A stretch of DNA of 45,306 nt from Thauera sp. Its GTDB lineage: Bacteria; Pseudomonadota; Gammaproteobacteria; Burkholderiales; Rhodocyclaceae. The stretch is from positions 1 to 45,306 of the forward strand of contig DMCZ01000243.1 in the NCBI GenBank assembly GCA_003446655.1, written 5' to 3'. The notes under the pieces were generated by a model, which was not told the origin of the DNA, did no database searches, and saw nothing but the letters and a program-made list of their open reading frames with translations. This document shows positions 26,103 through 33,910 of the stretch, piece after piece. Positions within the stretch are counted from its first letter, which is position 1. The number at the start of each line of letters is the position of its first letter. Both the position numbers and the translations under genes were made by a program.

Positions 26103-26687
26103 TCAGGCGAAATTCTTCGCCGCGAAGTCCCAGTTCACCAGCTTGTCGAGGAAGGTGGCAACGAAGTCCGGACGACGGTTGCGGTAGTCGATGTAGTAGG
26201 CGTGCTCCCACACGTCGATACAGAGCAGCGCGGTGTCGCCGGTGGTCAGCGGGGTGCCGGCGGCGCCCATGTTGACGATGTCGACCGAGCCGTCGGCCTT
26301 CTTGACCAGCCACGTCCAGCCCGAGCCGAAGTTGCCGACTGCGGAGGCCTGGAAGGCCTTCTTGAAGTCGTCGTAGGAACCCCACTTGGCCTTGATCGCG
26401 TCAGCCAGCGCACCGCTGGGCTCGCCGCCGCCGTTCGGCTTCATGCAGTTCCAGAAGAAGGTGTGGTTCCAGACCTGGGCCGAGTTGTTGTACACGCCGC
26501 CGGCCGGTGCCTTCTTGACGATGGCTTCGAGGTCGAGGTTTTCGTACTCGGTGCCCTTGATCAGGTTGTTCAGGTTGGTGACGTAGGCCTGATGGTGCTT
26601 GCCGTGGTGGAACTCCAGCGTCTCGGCCGAGATGTGCGGGGCCAGGGCATCCTTGGCGTAGGGCAGGGCGGGAAGGGTATGTTCCAT
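26103..26687 (-). CDS. sodB: Iron superoxide dismutase
   Basis: A 194-residue cytoplasmic enzyme that converts superoxide to peroxide and oxygen. Metal ligands are H27, H75, D158 and H162 (DVWEHAYY). The second-sphere glutamine at Q71 favours iron rather than manganese. AAGGAG precedes the ATG. The gene has its own promoter with an IscR-like operator, and a strong terminator, so it is a single-gene unit. Confidence 0.96.
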   Translation of the reverse strand: MEHTLPALPYAKDALAPHISAETLEFHHGKHHQAYVTNLNNLIKGTEYENLDLEAIVKKAPAGGVYNNSAQVWNHTFFWNCMKPNGGGEPSGALADAIKAKWGSYDDFKKAFQASAVGNFGSGWTWLVKKADGSVDIVNMGAAGTPLTTGDTALLCIDVWEHAYYIDYRNRRPDFVATFLDKLVNWDFAAKNFA

Positions 26688-26737
26688 GCGGTTTCTCCTT
26701 TGTCGTTCGATCTGGCTGTCTGTGGGGAGGGATAAAG

Positions 26738-26773
26738 CCAGACTATTTTAGTCTGGATTAGGTTCCCCGGCAA
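26738..26773 (-). promoter_or_regulatory. sodB promoter overlapped by an IscR-like operator
   Basis: Reading the minus strand, TTGCCG (26768-26773) and TAAAAT (26745-26750) are spaced by 17 bases, giving a leader of about 50 bases. A perfect palindrome CCAGACTA-AAA-TAGTCTGG (26738-26756) covers the -10. Its core GACTAAAATAGTC fits the IscR type-1 core GACTRWWWYAGTC at every position; the outer flanks fit less well. Binding would repress. Confidence 0.6.
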
Positions 26774-26904
26774 TGTTGCGCCCCGCATGTTAAGCCCAGA
26801 CAGCGCGTTTGCGGAACACGCAGCCACCGCCATTCTCCGCGCTGGGGAGCCGCGCCTTCCGGCACTCGCGGTCCCGGTTGCGCTGCCGGATCCAGTGCGA
26901 GCTT

Positions 26905-28290
26905 TCAGCGCTCGTGCCGACCCACGACGCGCGTGTCGAGGCGCCCGTCCGCGAGCTCGATGGTGACTGCGGCGCCTGCCGGAACGCTTCGGGCGCTGCG
27001 CAGCACGTCGCCGCGGGCGTCGCGGGCGATCGCGTAGCCGCGGGCGAGCACGGCCGCCGGCGCCAGGTGCTCAAGGTGGGCGGACAGCGTGACCAGCCGA
27101 GTGCGGCGCTGCGCCAGCATGGCAGCCGCGGCGCGTTCGAGCCGCTGCGCCAGCATGTCCAGTCCGCTGCGCCGGGTCGCGGGCCTGGGTGCGGCAGCCG
27201 CGAGCCGAAGCTGCATCTGGGCGCAGCGCTGGTTGGCGCGTTCGAGCCTTCGCTCCATTGCGCGCCGAAGACGTTCGCCCTGGTGTTGCAGCGTGATGAC
27301 TTCCTGACGCAGGCGCGTGCGGGGATCGAGAAGGCGCAGACCCGCGCGGTCGACACGCTGGGCCAGCCCTTCGAGACGCCGTGCGAGGGCGCGCTGCAGG
27401 CGCGGCCGCAGCACTTCCAGTTCGTTGCGTGCCCCGTGCCAGCCGGCGCTGGCGAGCTCGGCTGCGCCGGTGGGGGTGGCCGCGCGCACGTCAGCCGCGA
27501 AGTCGGCGATGGTGAAGTCGGTCTCGTGGCCGACACCGCACACCACCGGCACGGGGCAGGCGCGCAGCGCGCGTGCGAGCGCTTCATCGTTGAATGACCA
27601 CAGGTCCTCGATGCTGCCGCCGCCGCGCACGAGCAGCAGCAGGTCCACGCCGTCCTGGGCGGCGCGCCGTCCCGCGACCTGCACGGTAGCGGCCAGGCGC
27701 TCGGCCGCTTCTGCGCCCTGGACGGGCGCGGGGTAGAGCACCACCGGCACATGCGGCGCGCGCCGGCGCAGGGTCACGAGCACGTCGCGCAGGGCCGCGG
27801 CCTGCGGCGAGGTCACGATGCCCACCGCACGCGGGAAGCGTGGAAGGGAGCGGCGCTTGTCGGCGTCGAAAAGACCCTCCGCGGCGAGCTTCGCCTTGAG
27901 CCGGTTGAAGGCTTCGAACAGGTTGCCGATGCCTGCCGGTCGCAGGGATTCGATGTTGAGCTGATAGTCCCCGCGTGCCTCATACAGCGTCACGAGGGCC
28001 CGCGCCTCGACGCGCATGCCGTTCTCCGGGCGGAAGGCGAGCAGCTGCGCGCGGTTGCGCCACATGGCGCAGCGCACCTGAGCATTGGCGTCCTTGAGGG
28101 TGAAGTACACATGCCCGGAACTGGCACGTGTCAGGTTCGAGATCTCTCCGCCGACCCACAGCAGCGGCAGTGCCGTCTCGAGGGCCTCGCGTGCCATCCG
28201 GTTGAGCGTCGAGACGCTAAGTACCGGACTCGACAGGGATCCGGCTGCGCCGTCGAGGTCCTCGGCGCGCTGATAAGGCTGTAAAGGCAT
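26905..28290 (-). CDS. xseA: Exodeoxyribonuclease VII large subunit
   Basis: A 461-residue subunit of the single-strand DNA nuclease ExoVII. The N-terminal OB fold has the WVGGEISNLTRASSGHVYFTLKD block; the catalytic domain carries GIVTSPQAAALRDVL, RGGGSIEDLWSFNDE and GVGHETDFTIADF motifs; a long Arg-rich coiled coil spans about 280-400. The start at 28290 excludes 14 upstream in-frame residues with no family similarity. Gene order with sodB is common in betaproteobacteria. xseB is not in the window. Confidence 0.95.
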   Translation of the reverse strand: MPLQPYQRAEDLDGAAGSLSSPVLSVSTLNRMAREALETALPLLWVGGEISNLTRASSGHVYFTLKDANAQVRCAMWRNRAQLLAFRPENGMRVEARALVTLYEARGDYQLNIESLRPAGIGNLFEAFNRLKAKLAAEGLFDADKRRSLPRFPRAVGIVTSPQAAALRDVLVTLRRRAPHVPVVLYPAPVQGAEAAERLAATVQVAGRRAAQDGVDLLLLVRGGGSIEDLWSFNDEALARALRACPVPVVCGVGHETDFTIADFAADVRAATPTGAAELASAGWHGARNELEVLRPRLQRALARRLEGLAQRVDRAGLRLLDPRTRLRQEVITLQHQGERLRRAMERRLERANQRCAQMQLRLAAAAPRPATRRSGLDMLAQRLERAAAAMLAQRRTRLVTLSAHLEHLAPAAVLARGYAIARDARGDVLRSARSVPAGAAVTIELADGRLDTRVVGRHER

Positions 28291-28342
28291 GGCCGGATTG
28301 TAGCGGAATCCACAGCGGGGCGATCCTGTCAACGTGGGTGCT

Positions 28343-28395
28343 GCAAGTCCTTGATCGATAAGGGGTGTTTTTGCAAGCTATTGATGTATAAGGGT
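28343..28395 (+). repeat. Imperfect direct repeat with 30-base period
   Basis: Copy one begins GCAAGTCCTTGATCGATAAG at 28343, copy two GCAAGCTATTGATGTATAAG at 28373. Seventeen of the first 22 bases agree. The period is about three helical turns, as for tandem protein sites. Confidence 0.6.
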
Positions 28396-28482
28396 TTAAA
28401 ATGTTGCACAATTTTTCATCGGAGTGTCCGAGCGCCCGCCGCGACGGGCTTTGCGGGCAACATCCCGAAACTGCCCACAAAC

Positions 28483-28503
28483 TTATCCACAGGTTCTGTG
28501 GAT
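28483..28503. promoter_or_regulatory. DnaA box inside a perfect palindrome
   Basis: TTATCCACA (28483-28491) is a perfect DnaA box. ATCCACAG (28485-28492), GTT, CTGTGGAT (28496-28503) form an eight-base inverted repeat, so a second, weaker box faces the first. It lies about 135 bases before exbB. Confidence 0.5.
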
Positions 28504-28638
28504 TGCCGTTCCGATCCGGGCGCCGTCGCACGGCTACGGTCGGGTCGCGTGCAACAGCCCACACTCAGGGGCGGTTCGGCTTGCCGGCGCCCGGGGTGCG
28601 GCGCTAGAGTCTCGCCTTTACCCGCAAGAGGTTGGCGC

Positions 28639-29247
28639 GTGTTCGCGATCATTCAGGCCGTTGGCTGGCCGATCTGGCCCCTGATTCTGGCTTCTGTCAT
28701 CGCGGTCGCGCTGATCATCGAGCGTTCGATTACCTTGCGTCGTGCTCGCATCGTGCCGCCGGGCCTGCTCGACAACGTGCTCGCCGATCTTCGGCAGGGT
28801 GGGGTGTCGGCGCAGATGATCGAACGCGTGGCGGCTCATTCCCCGCTCGGTCGGGTGCTTGCGGCCGGTCTGCGCAACGTGAACAGTGCGCGCGAGGTCA
28901 TGAAGGAGTCCATCGAGGAGACCGGGCGCGCCGTGGTCCATGAGCTCGAGCGTTTCCTGACCACGCTCGGCACCATCGCTGCGATCAGTCCGCTTCTGGG
29001 CCTGCTCGGCACCATCATCGGCATGATCGACATCTTCGCCTCGCAAGGCGTCAGTGGCGCCAACCCGGCGCAGCTTGCGCAGGGCATCTCGATCGCGCTC
29101 TACACGACCGGGCTGGGGCTGATCATCGCGATCCCGGCGATGATCTTCTGGCGGCATTTCCGCGCGCTGATCGACAGCTTTGTGATCGATATGGAGCAGC
29201 AGGCGATCAAGCTGGTCGAGGTCGCGCACGGCGAGCGTCGCGCCTGA
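28639..29247 (+). CDS. exbB: MotA/TolQ/ExbB family proton channel protein ExbB
   Basis: A 202-residue inner-membrane protein with three helices (about 6-25, 110-135, 155-180). With ExbD it uses proton flow to energize TonB, or a related envelope machine. The motifs TLGTIAAISPLLGLLGTIIGMI and the ALYTTGLGLIIAIPA segment define the family. The start is a GTG with AAGAGG upstream; the longer in-frame ATG at 28351 would place a poorly conserved 96-residue stretch before the first helix. It is 12 bases from exbD. No tonB is nearby, so TolQ-like roles stay open. Confidence 0.9.
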   Translation: MFAIIQAVGWPIWPLILASVIAVALIIERSITLRRARIVPPGLLDNVLADLRQGGVSAQMIERVAAHSPLGRVLAAGLRNVNSAREVMKESIEETGRAVVHELERFLTTLGTIAAISPLLGLLGTIIGMIDIFASQGVSGANPAQLAQGISIALYTTGLGLIIAIPAMIFWRHFRALIDSFVIDMEQQAIKLVEVAHGERRA

Positions 29248-29259
29248 GGAGCCGCAGCG

Positions 29260-29685
29260 ATGAACTTCCGCCGCGGCAGCCGCAATGAGGAGCCGGAGAT
29301 CAACATGATCCCGCTCATCGACGTGGTTCTGGTGATCATCATCTTCCTGATGCTTACCACCACCTTTTCCAAGGTGTCGGGTCTGGAGATCAACCTGCCG
29401 ACCGCGGAGTCCGAGGGGGCCGAGTCGGTGGCCGAGGAAATCGTGGTGGCGGTGACTGCGGCGGGCGAGGTCCTGGTCAATCGCCAGCCCGTGGGTGAAC
29501 GCAGCATCGACGCGATCGCCGCCGCGCTCGGCAAGGCGGCGCCGGGTAATCGGGCCGAGCCGCCCGTGATCGTGATCAATGCCGATGCCAAGGCTGCACA
29601 CCAGAGCGTGGTCGATGTGATGCAGGCGGCTCAGCGCGCAGGGCTGCCGCACATCACCTTCGCGACCCAGGCCCCGGTGCGGTGA
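29260..29685 (+). CDS. exbD: ExbD/TolR family biopolymer transport protein
   Basis: A 141-residue partner of ExbB with one N-terminal membrane helix (about 17-37). The proton-coupling aspartate is D21 in NMIPLIDVVLVIIIFLML. A periplasmic domain follows. Part of the exbB-exbD-lpxK-Trm112-kdsB cluster common in betaproteobacteria. Confidence 0.93.
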   Translation: MNFRRGSRNEEPEINMIPLIDVVLVIIIFLMLTTTFSKVSGLEINLPTAESEGAESVAEEIVVAVTAAGEVLVNRQPVGERSIDAIAAALGKAAPGNRAEPPVIVINADAKAAHQSVVDVMQAAQRAGLPHITFATQAPVR

Positions 29686-29716
29686 CGCGCGGCAGCGCTA
29701 CTCACGAAGCCCGAAC

Positions 29717-30724
29717 ATGACCGCGCGGCCCCCGGCCTTCTGGCAGCGGCGCGGCCCGGTTGCCCAGCTTCTGCGTCCGCTTGCGTGCCTGTTCGGCGCC
29801 CTCGCCGCGCGGCGGCGGGCAGCTACCGTGCCCCAGCGCCTTCCGGTGCCGGTGATCGTCGTCGGCAACATTGCAGTTGGCGGAAGCGGCAAGACGCCGG
29901 TGGTTGACTGGCTCGCCACGCTGTTACGGGCCGCCGGCCGCCGTCCGGGGATCGTCAGTCGTGGGCACGGGGGGCAAGTCAGCACCGAGGGCGGGGTTGC
30001 GCTGGTGCCAGCCGACGGCGATGCGGAGCGCTTTGGCGACGAGCCGGTACTCCTGGCGCGACTCACCGGCTGCCCCCTCGCCATCGGACGCGACCGTCCC
30101 GCGGCGGCGCGCGAGCTCCTGCGCCTGCATCCCGATTGTGACGTTCTCATCGCCGACGACGGGATGCAGCACTACCGGCTGGGGCGTGACCTCGAGATCG
30201 CGGTGGTTGACGAGGCCACGCTCGGCAACCGGCTGCTGCTGCCTGCGGGACCGCTGCGTGAACCGCTTGCGCGCCTGAGCGAGGTCGATCTGATCCTCGC
30301 GCACGGTCCGCTGTCGCCTGCGCTGCGCGCGGCGTCAGCCGGCGTGCCGGTATTCCCGATGCAGCTGCGGGGCGGTGAGCTGCGTGCGCTCGCCGACCCT
30401 GCGCTCACCCGCGAGGCGAGCGCCTTCCGCGGCCGGCGGGTACATGCGGTGGCGGGCATCGGCCGCCCGCAGCGCTTCTTCGAGCAGTTGGCGGGCGAAG
30501 GGATGGTGGTCGTGCCGCACGCCTTTCCCGATCACCATCGGTTCGTCGCCGGTGACCTTGCGTTCGACGAAGCGCTTCCCATCCTGATGACGGCCAAGGA
30601 TGCGGTAAAATGCCGGGCTTTCGCGCCTGAGGACGCCTGGGAATACCCGGTGCGGGCGCAGATCGGTTCCGGCGCCGCCGAACGCATCCTGGAGAAACTC
30701 GAAGATGGACGCACGTCTGCTTGA
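29717..30724 (+). CDS. lpxK: Tetraacyldisaccharide 4'-kinase LpxK
   Basis: A 335-residue inner-membrane-associated kinase that adds the 4'-phosphate in lipid A synthesis (Raetz pathway). The Walker A GGSGKT is at 55-60, in the family context VVGNIAVGGSGKTPV, and DDGMQHYRLGRD follows in the middle. An N-terminal hydrophobic helix anchors it. The end overlaps the Trm112-like gene by 20 bases. Confidence 0.95.
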   Translation: MTARPPAFWQRRGPVAQLLRPLACLFGALAARRRAATVPQRLPVPVIVVGNIAVGGSGKTPVVDWLATLLRAAGRRPGIVSRGHGGQVSTEGGVALVPADGDAERFGDEPVLLARLTGCPLAIGRDRPAAARELLRLHPDCDVLIADDGMQHYRLGRDLEIAVVDEATLGNRLLLPAGPLREPLARLSEVDLILAHGPLSPALRAASAGVPVFPMQLRGGELRALADPALTREASAFRGRRVHAVAGIGRPQRFFEQLAGEGMVVVPHAFPDHHRFVAGDLAFDEALPILMTAKDAVKCRAFAPEDAWEYPVRAQIGSGAAERILEKLEDGRTSA

Positions 30725-30896
30725 AATCCTCGTCTGCCCGCTATGCAAGGGGCCGCTCGACTATCTGAAGGACAAGCAGGAGCTGGTGTGCAAGGCCGAC
30801 CGCCTGGCCTATCCGATCCGCGACGGCATTCCGGTGATGCTCGACGAGGAGGCGCGCACCATGAGCGCCGAGGAAGTCGACGCGCTGCGCAAGTGA
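30705..30896 (+). CDS. Trm112-like zinc-ribbon protein (YcaR family)
   Basis: A 63-residue protein of the Trm112/UPF0434 family, whose bacterial role is unclear. The start MDARLLEILVCPLCKGPL has C11 and C14; C29 is a third cysteine, and the fourth is not present. The motif LAYPIRDGIPVMLDEEA is conserved. GGAG precedes the ATG within the end of lpxK. In E. coli ycaR also sits between lpxK and kdsB. Confidence 0.93.
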   Translation: MDARLLEILVCPLCKGPLDYLKDKQELVCKADRLAYPIRDGIPVMLDEEARTMSAEEVDALRK

Positions 30897-30904
30897 GCGC
30901 CGCC

Positions 30905-31681
30905 ATGGCATCCGCGGCTTTCCGAATCGTCATTCCGGCACGGTATGCGTCGACGCGCCTGCCCGCCAAACCACTGGCCGACATCGGCGGCAAGCCGATG
31001 ATCGTGCGCGTGGTCGAGCGCGTGCAGGCGGCGGGCGCCGTCGAGACGCTGGTCGCGACCGATCACGAAGGTGTGCGCGATGCGGTGTCGGCGGTTGGCG
31101 GCGCGGTGGTGATGACGCGTGCCGACCATCCCAGCGGCACCGACCGCCTCGCCGAGGTTGCCGGTTTGCGCGGCTGGGGAGATGAGGACATCGTGGTGAA
31201 CGTGCAGGGCGACGAGCCGCTGATCGACCCGGCGGTCGTCGCGGCGGTGGCGCAGGTGCTCGCCGATGATGACGAGGCCGCGATCGCCACCGCCGCGCAC
31301 GCGATCCACGATCCCGCCGAGGTTTTCAACCCCAACGTCGTCAAGGTGGTGTGCGATGCCGCCGGGCGGGCACTGTACTTCTCGCGTGCGGCGATCCCCT
31401 GGGCGCGGGACGCGTGGGGCGGCGGCGAGCGCACGCTGCCCGAGGGCCTGCCCATGCGGCGCCATGTCGGCCTTTACGCCTACCGCGTCGGCTTCCTGCG
31501 CCGCTATGCAGGCCTGGCGCCCTCGCCGCTGGAGCACTGGGAAGCGCTCGAACAGCTGCGCGCGCTGTGGCATGGCTACCGTATCCGTGTTCTCGAACTC
31601 GCCCAGGCTCCGGCGGCCGGCGTCGACACGGTGGAGGATCTCGAGCGCGTGCGTGCGATCTTCGCTGCCGGGGGCGTTTGA
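30905..31681 (+). CDS. kdsB: 3-deoxy-manno-octulosonate cytidylyltransferase
   Basis: A 258-residue enzyme that activates KDO as CMP-KDO for the lipopolysaccharide inner core. The N-terminal nucleotide-binding motif is IPARYASTRLPAKPL; NVQGDEPLI and the HVGLYAYR segment are family markers. The ATG at 30905 lies eight bases after the Trm112 stop; an in-frame longer form overlaps that gene and is rejected. Confidence 0.95.
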   Translation: MASAAFRIVIPARYASTRLPAKPLADIGGKPMIVRVVERVQAAGAVETLVATDHEGVRDAVSAVGGAVVMTRADHPSGTDRLAEVAGLRGWGDEDIVVNVQGDEPLIDPAVVAAVAQVLADDDEAAIATAAHAIHDPAEVFNPNVVKVVCDAAGRALYFSRAAIPWARDAWGGGERTLPEGLPMRRHVGLYAYRVGFLRRYAGLAPSPLEHWEALEQLRALWHGYRIRVLELAQAPAAGVDTVEDLERVRAIFAAGGV

Positions 31682-31730
31682 CCACTCTCCGCGCGTCGGT
31701 TAAGTTTCGGCTGTTTATTCAATAACAAAG

Positions 31731-31757
31731 CGGCCATGCTCGATGGCCGTCCATTTT
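31731..31757 (+). terminator. Hairpin between kdsB and adk
   Basis: CGGCCAT (31731-31737) and ATGGCCG (31743-31749) pair with a five-base loop, followed by TCCATTTT. It may end the kdsB transcript or sit in the adk leader. Confidence 0.4.
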
Positions 31758-31768
31758 CGGGAGGGAGT

Positions 31769-32422
31769 ATGCGACTGATTCTTTTGGGACCGCCGGGCGC
31801 CGGCAAGGGCACGCAAGCCAACTTCATCAAGGAGAAGTTCGGCATTCCGCAGATCTCAACGGGCGACATGCTGCGTGCCGCGGTCAAGGCGGGCACGCCG
31901 CTGGGCCTGGAGGCGAAGAAGGTCATGGACGCCGGTGGCCTCGTGTCCGACGACATCATCATCGGCCTCGTCAAGGACCGCCTGCAGCAGGACGACTGCA
32001 AGGCCGGCTACATGTTCGATGGCTTCCCGCGCACCATCCCGCAGGCGGACGCGATGAAGGACGCCGGCGTGCCGATCGACTTCGTGCTCGAGATCGACGT
32101 GCCGGATGCCGAGATCATCGAGCGCATGAGCGGCCGCCGCGCCCACCTCGCTTCGGGCCGCACCTATCACGTCAAGTACAACCCGCCCAAGGTCGAGGGC
32201 AAGGACGACGTCACCGGCGAAGACCTGGTACAGCGCGACGACGACAAGGAAGAGACCGTCAAGAAGCGCCTCGACGTCTATCACTCGCAGACGAAGCCGC
32301 TGGTCGAGTACTACAGCAAGTGGGCCGCATCGGGCGACGCCAGGGCGCCCAAGGTGCGCAAGATTGCGGGTCTGGGCGCGGTGGAAGAGATCACGGCGCG
32401 TGCGTTCGAAGCGCTGAAGTAA
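31769..32422 (+). CDS. adk: Adenylate kinase
   Basis: A 217-residue enzyme that converts ATP and AMP to two ADP. P-loop GPPGAGKGT at 7-15; AMP-site motifs STGDMLR and DGFPRTIPQA. The lid (about 122-159) is the long type without zinc-binding cysteines. GGGAGGGAG lies just before the ATG. Eleven in-frame residues upstream of it are excluded. Confidence 0.97.
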   Translation: MRLILLGPPGAGKGTQANFIKEKFGIPQISTGDMLRAAVKAGTPLGLEAKKVMDAGGLVSDDIIIGLVKDRLQQDDCKAGYMFDGFPRTIPQADAMKDAGVPIDFVLEIDVPDAEIIERMSGRRAHLASGRTYHVKYNPPKVEGKDDVTGEDLVQRDDDKEETVKKRLDVYHSQTKPLVEYYSKWAASGDARAPKVRKIAGLGAVEEITARAFEALK

Positions 32423-32474
32423 GCAGTACGAAAATGGCGTCAAGGTGCCTTCGCGCACGCCCGACGCCTGCCAT

Positions 32475-32516
32475 CGCGGCCGCTCTCCCTGACCGGGGCG
32501 GCCGCGTTTGTTTTCC
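32475..32516 (+). terminator. Intrinsic terminator of adk
   Basis: CGCGGCCGC (32475-32483) and GCGGCCGCG (32498-32506) form a nine-base-pair stem with a 14-base loop, followed by TTTGTTTTCC. Confidence 0.75.
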
Positions 32517-32585
32517 TGCGCGTGCGTCGATTGTCGCCGTGCGGCTTGTGGCGCGTTGTCGAGCCGTTCGCAGGAAACATCAGCC

Positions 32586-33842
32586 ATGACTTACGACACC
32601 CTTCTTTACGCACATTCGGGCGGCGTGACCGCCGTCATCAATGCCACGGCAGCCGCGGTGATCGTGGCAGCGCGCGAGCAGCGCGGGCGCGTGGGGCGCG
32701 TTCTTGCCGCACATCGCGGCATCGGCGGGGTGTTGCGGGAAGACCTCATCGACACGGCCGCCTTCGATGCTGTGGCACTCGAGCGGCTGGCGCGCACGCC
32801 CGGCGGGGCGTTCGGTTCCTGTCGCTTCGACCTGCCGCGCGACGATGGTGGTGCTGTCATGGACCGCCTGTTCGCCGTGTTCGACGCCCATCGCATTGGC
32901 TGGCTCCTCTACAACGGCGGGAACGGCTCGATGGATGCCGTCGCCCGGATACAGGCCGAAGCCTGCCGGCGCGGCCATCCCTTGCAGTGCGTCGGCGTGC
33001 CCAAGACGGTCGATAACGACATCGTCGGCACCGACTGTTGCCCGGGCTTCGGCTCGGCGGCCAAGTACCTCGCGACCTCGATGCTGGAGGCAGGGCTGGA
33101 TATCGCTTCGATGGTAGGCGCCAAGGGCAGCGTGTTCGTCATGGAGGTGATGGGGCGCAACACGGGCTGGCTGGCCGCCGCGACGGCGCTGGCCGCCGGG
33201 GGTGATCCAGACCGTGCGCCGCACATCGTGCTGGTGCCGGAGGTCGCCTTCGACGAGGACGCGTTTCTCGCGCGGGTGCAGGCAGTGACGCAGCGCCTCG
33301 GCTACTGCGCAGTTACCGTGTCCGAAGGCATCCGCCGTGCCGATGGCAGCCTGATCCAGGAGAAGTCGCGCGATCCGCGCGGTTATGTGCAGCTTGGCGG
33401 CGCAGGCTCCGAGGTGGCGCGCTTGATCAATTCACGTTTGGGATACAAGTTCCACTGGGCCATCCCGGACTACATGCAGCGCGCCGGCGCGCACTGGCTG
33501 TCGGCGACAGACCGCGAACAGGCCATGGCCGTCGGGCGCGCGGCGGTCGAGTATGCGCTGGATGGGCACGGCGGTTCGATGCCGGCGATCCGGCGCTTGC
33601 AGGATCTGCCCTATCGCTGGGATGTGACGCCGATCGAGACGGCGCCAATCGCCAATCTGGAGCGCCGCCTGCCCAACCGGTTCGTGGCCGCTGACGGCCT
33701 GCATGTGACCCAGATGGCATGTGACTACATCCGGCCGCTGATCATGGGCGAGTTCGCCCAGCCCACGGTCGATGGCCTGCCGGACTACCGCGGCTTCGAG
33801 ATGGTACGCGTAAATCGTCTGCTGCCGAACTGGGTTGGCTGA
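32586..33842 (+). CDS. pfp: 6-phosphofructokinase, probably pyrophosphate-dependent
   Basis: A 418-residue enzyme that phosphorylates fructose 6-phosphate, here probably with PPi in a reversible step. The motif PKTVDND (139-145) is of the PPi type; ATP enzymes have PGTIDND. The phosphoryl-donor loop reads GGNGS (N113, G114), not the GGDD of classical PPi enzymes nor the GGDG of ATP enzymes, so donor choice cannot be fixed from the sequence. EVMGRNTGW and SEGI motifs complete the family set. AGGAAA precedes the ATG at 32586; an in-frame extension upstream overlaps the adk terminator. Confidence 0.88.
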   Translation: MTYDTLLYAHSGGVTAVINATAAAVIVAAREQRGRVGRVLAAHRGIGGVLREDLIDTAAFDAVALERLARTPGGAFGSCRFDLPRDDGGAVMDRLFAVFDAHRIGWLLYNGGNGSMDAVARIQAEACRRGHPLQCVGVPKTVDNDIVGTDCCPGFGSAAKYLATSMLEAGLDIASMVGAKGSVFVMEVMGRNTGWLAAATALAAGGDPDRAPHIVLVPEVAFDEDAFLARVQAVTQRLGYCAVTVSEGIRRADGSLIQEKSRDPRGYVQLGGAGSEVARLINSRLGYKFHWAIPDYMQRAGAHWLSATDREQAMAVGRAAVEYALDGHGGSMPAIRRLQDLPYRWDVTPIETAPIANLERRLPNRFVAADGLHVTQMACDYIRPLIMGEFAQPTVDGLPDYRGFEMVRVNRLLPNWVG

Positions 33843-33876
33843 GCCCGTGGAGCAAACGGACGAGGGCCGCAGACGG

Positions 33877-33896
33877 CGTGGCGAGCGCCACGTTTG
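33877..33896 (+). terminator. Hairpin after pfp
   Basis: CGTGGC (33877-33882) and GCCACG (33887-33892) pair with a GAGC loop, followed by TTTGC. It overlaps a GTG that could otherwise start the next gene. Confidence 0.45.
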
Positions 33897-33910
33897 CAAG
33901 GAGCATGGTC

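Larger units (their letters stand above)
28291..28638. other. AT-rich divergent intergenic region xseA/exbB with repeats
   Basis: This 348-base gap between divergent genes holds no supported gene. It contains an AT-rich island (about 28350-28430), an imperfect direct repeat of about 22 bases 30 bases apart (from 28343 and 28373; shared GCAAG, TTGAT and ATAAGGG blocks), a possible -10 TAAAAT (28397-28402), and a palindrome with a perfect DnaA box (28483-28503). It probably carries promoters for both genes. Confidence 0.6.

Noticed and set aside
28483..28503. Replication origin
   Set aside because: Only one perfect DnaA box is present, with no dnaA, dnaN, parA or rpmH nearby.
33878..33910. GTG start of the DASS transporter at 33878
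   Set aside because: It lies in a hairpin and lacks a ribosome binding site, while AAGGAG is well placed for the ATG at 33911.
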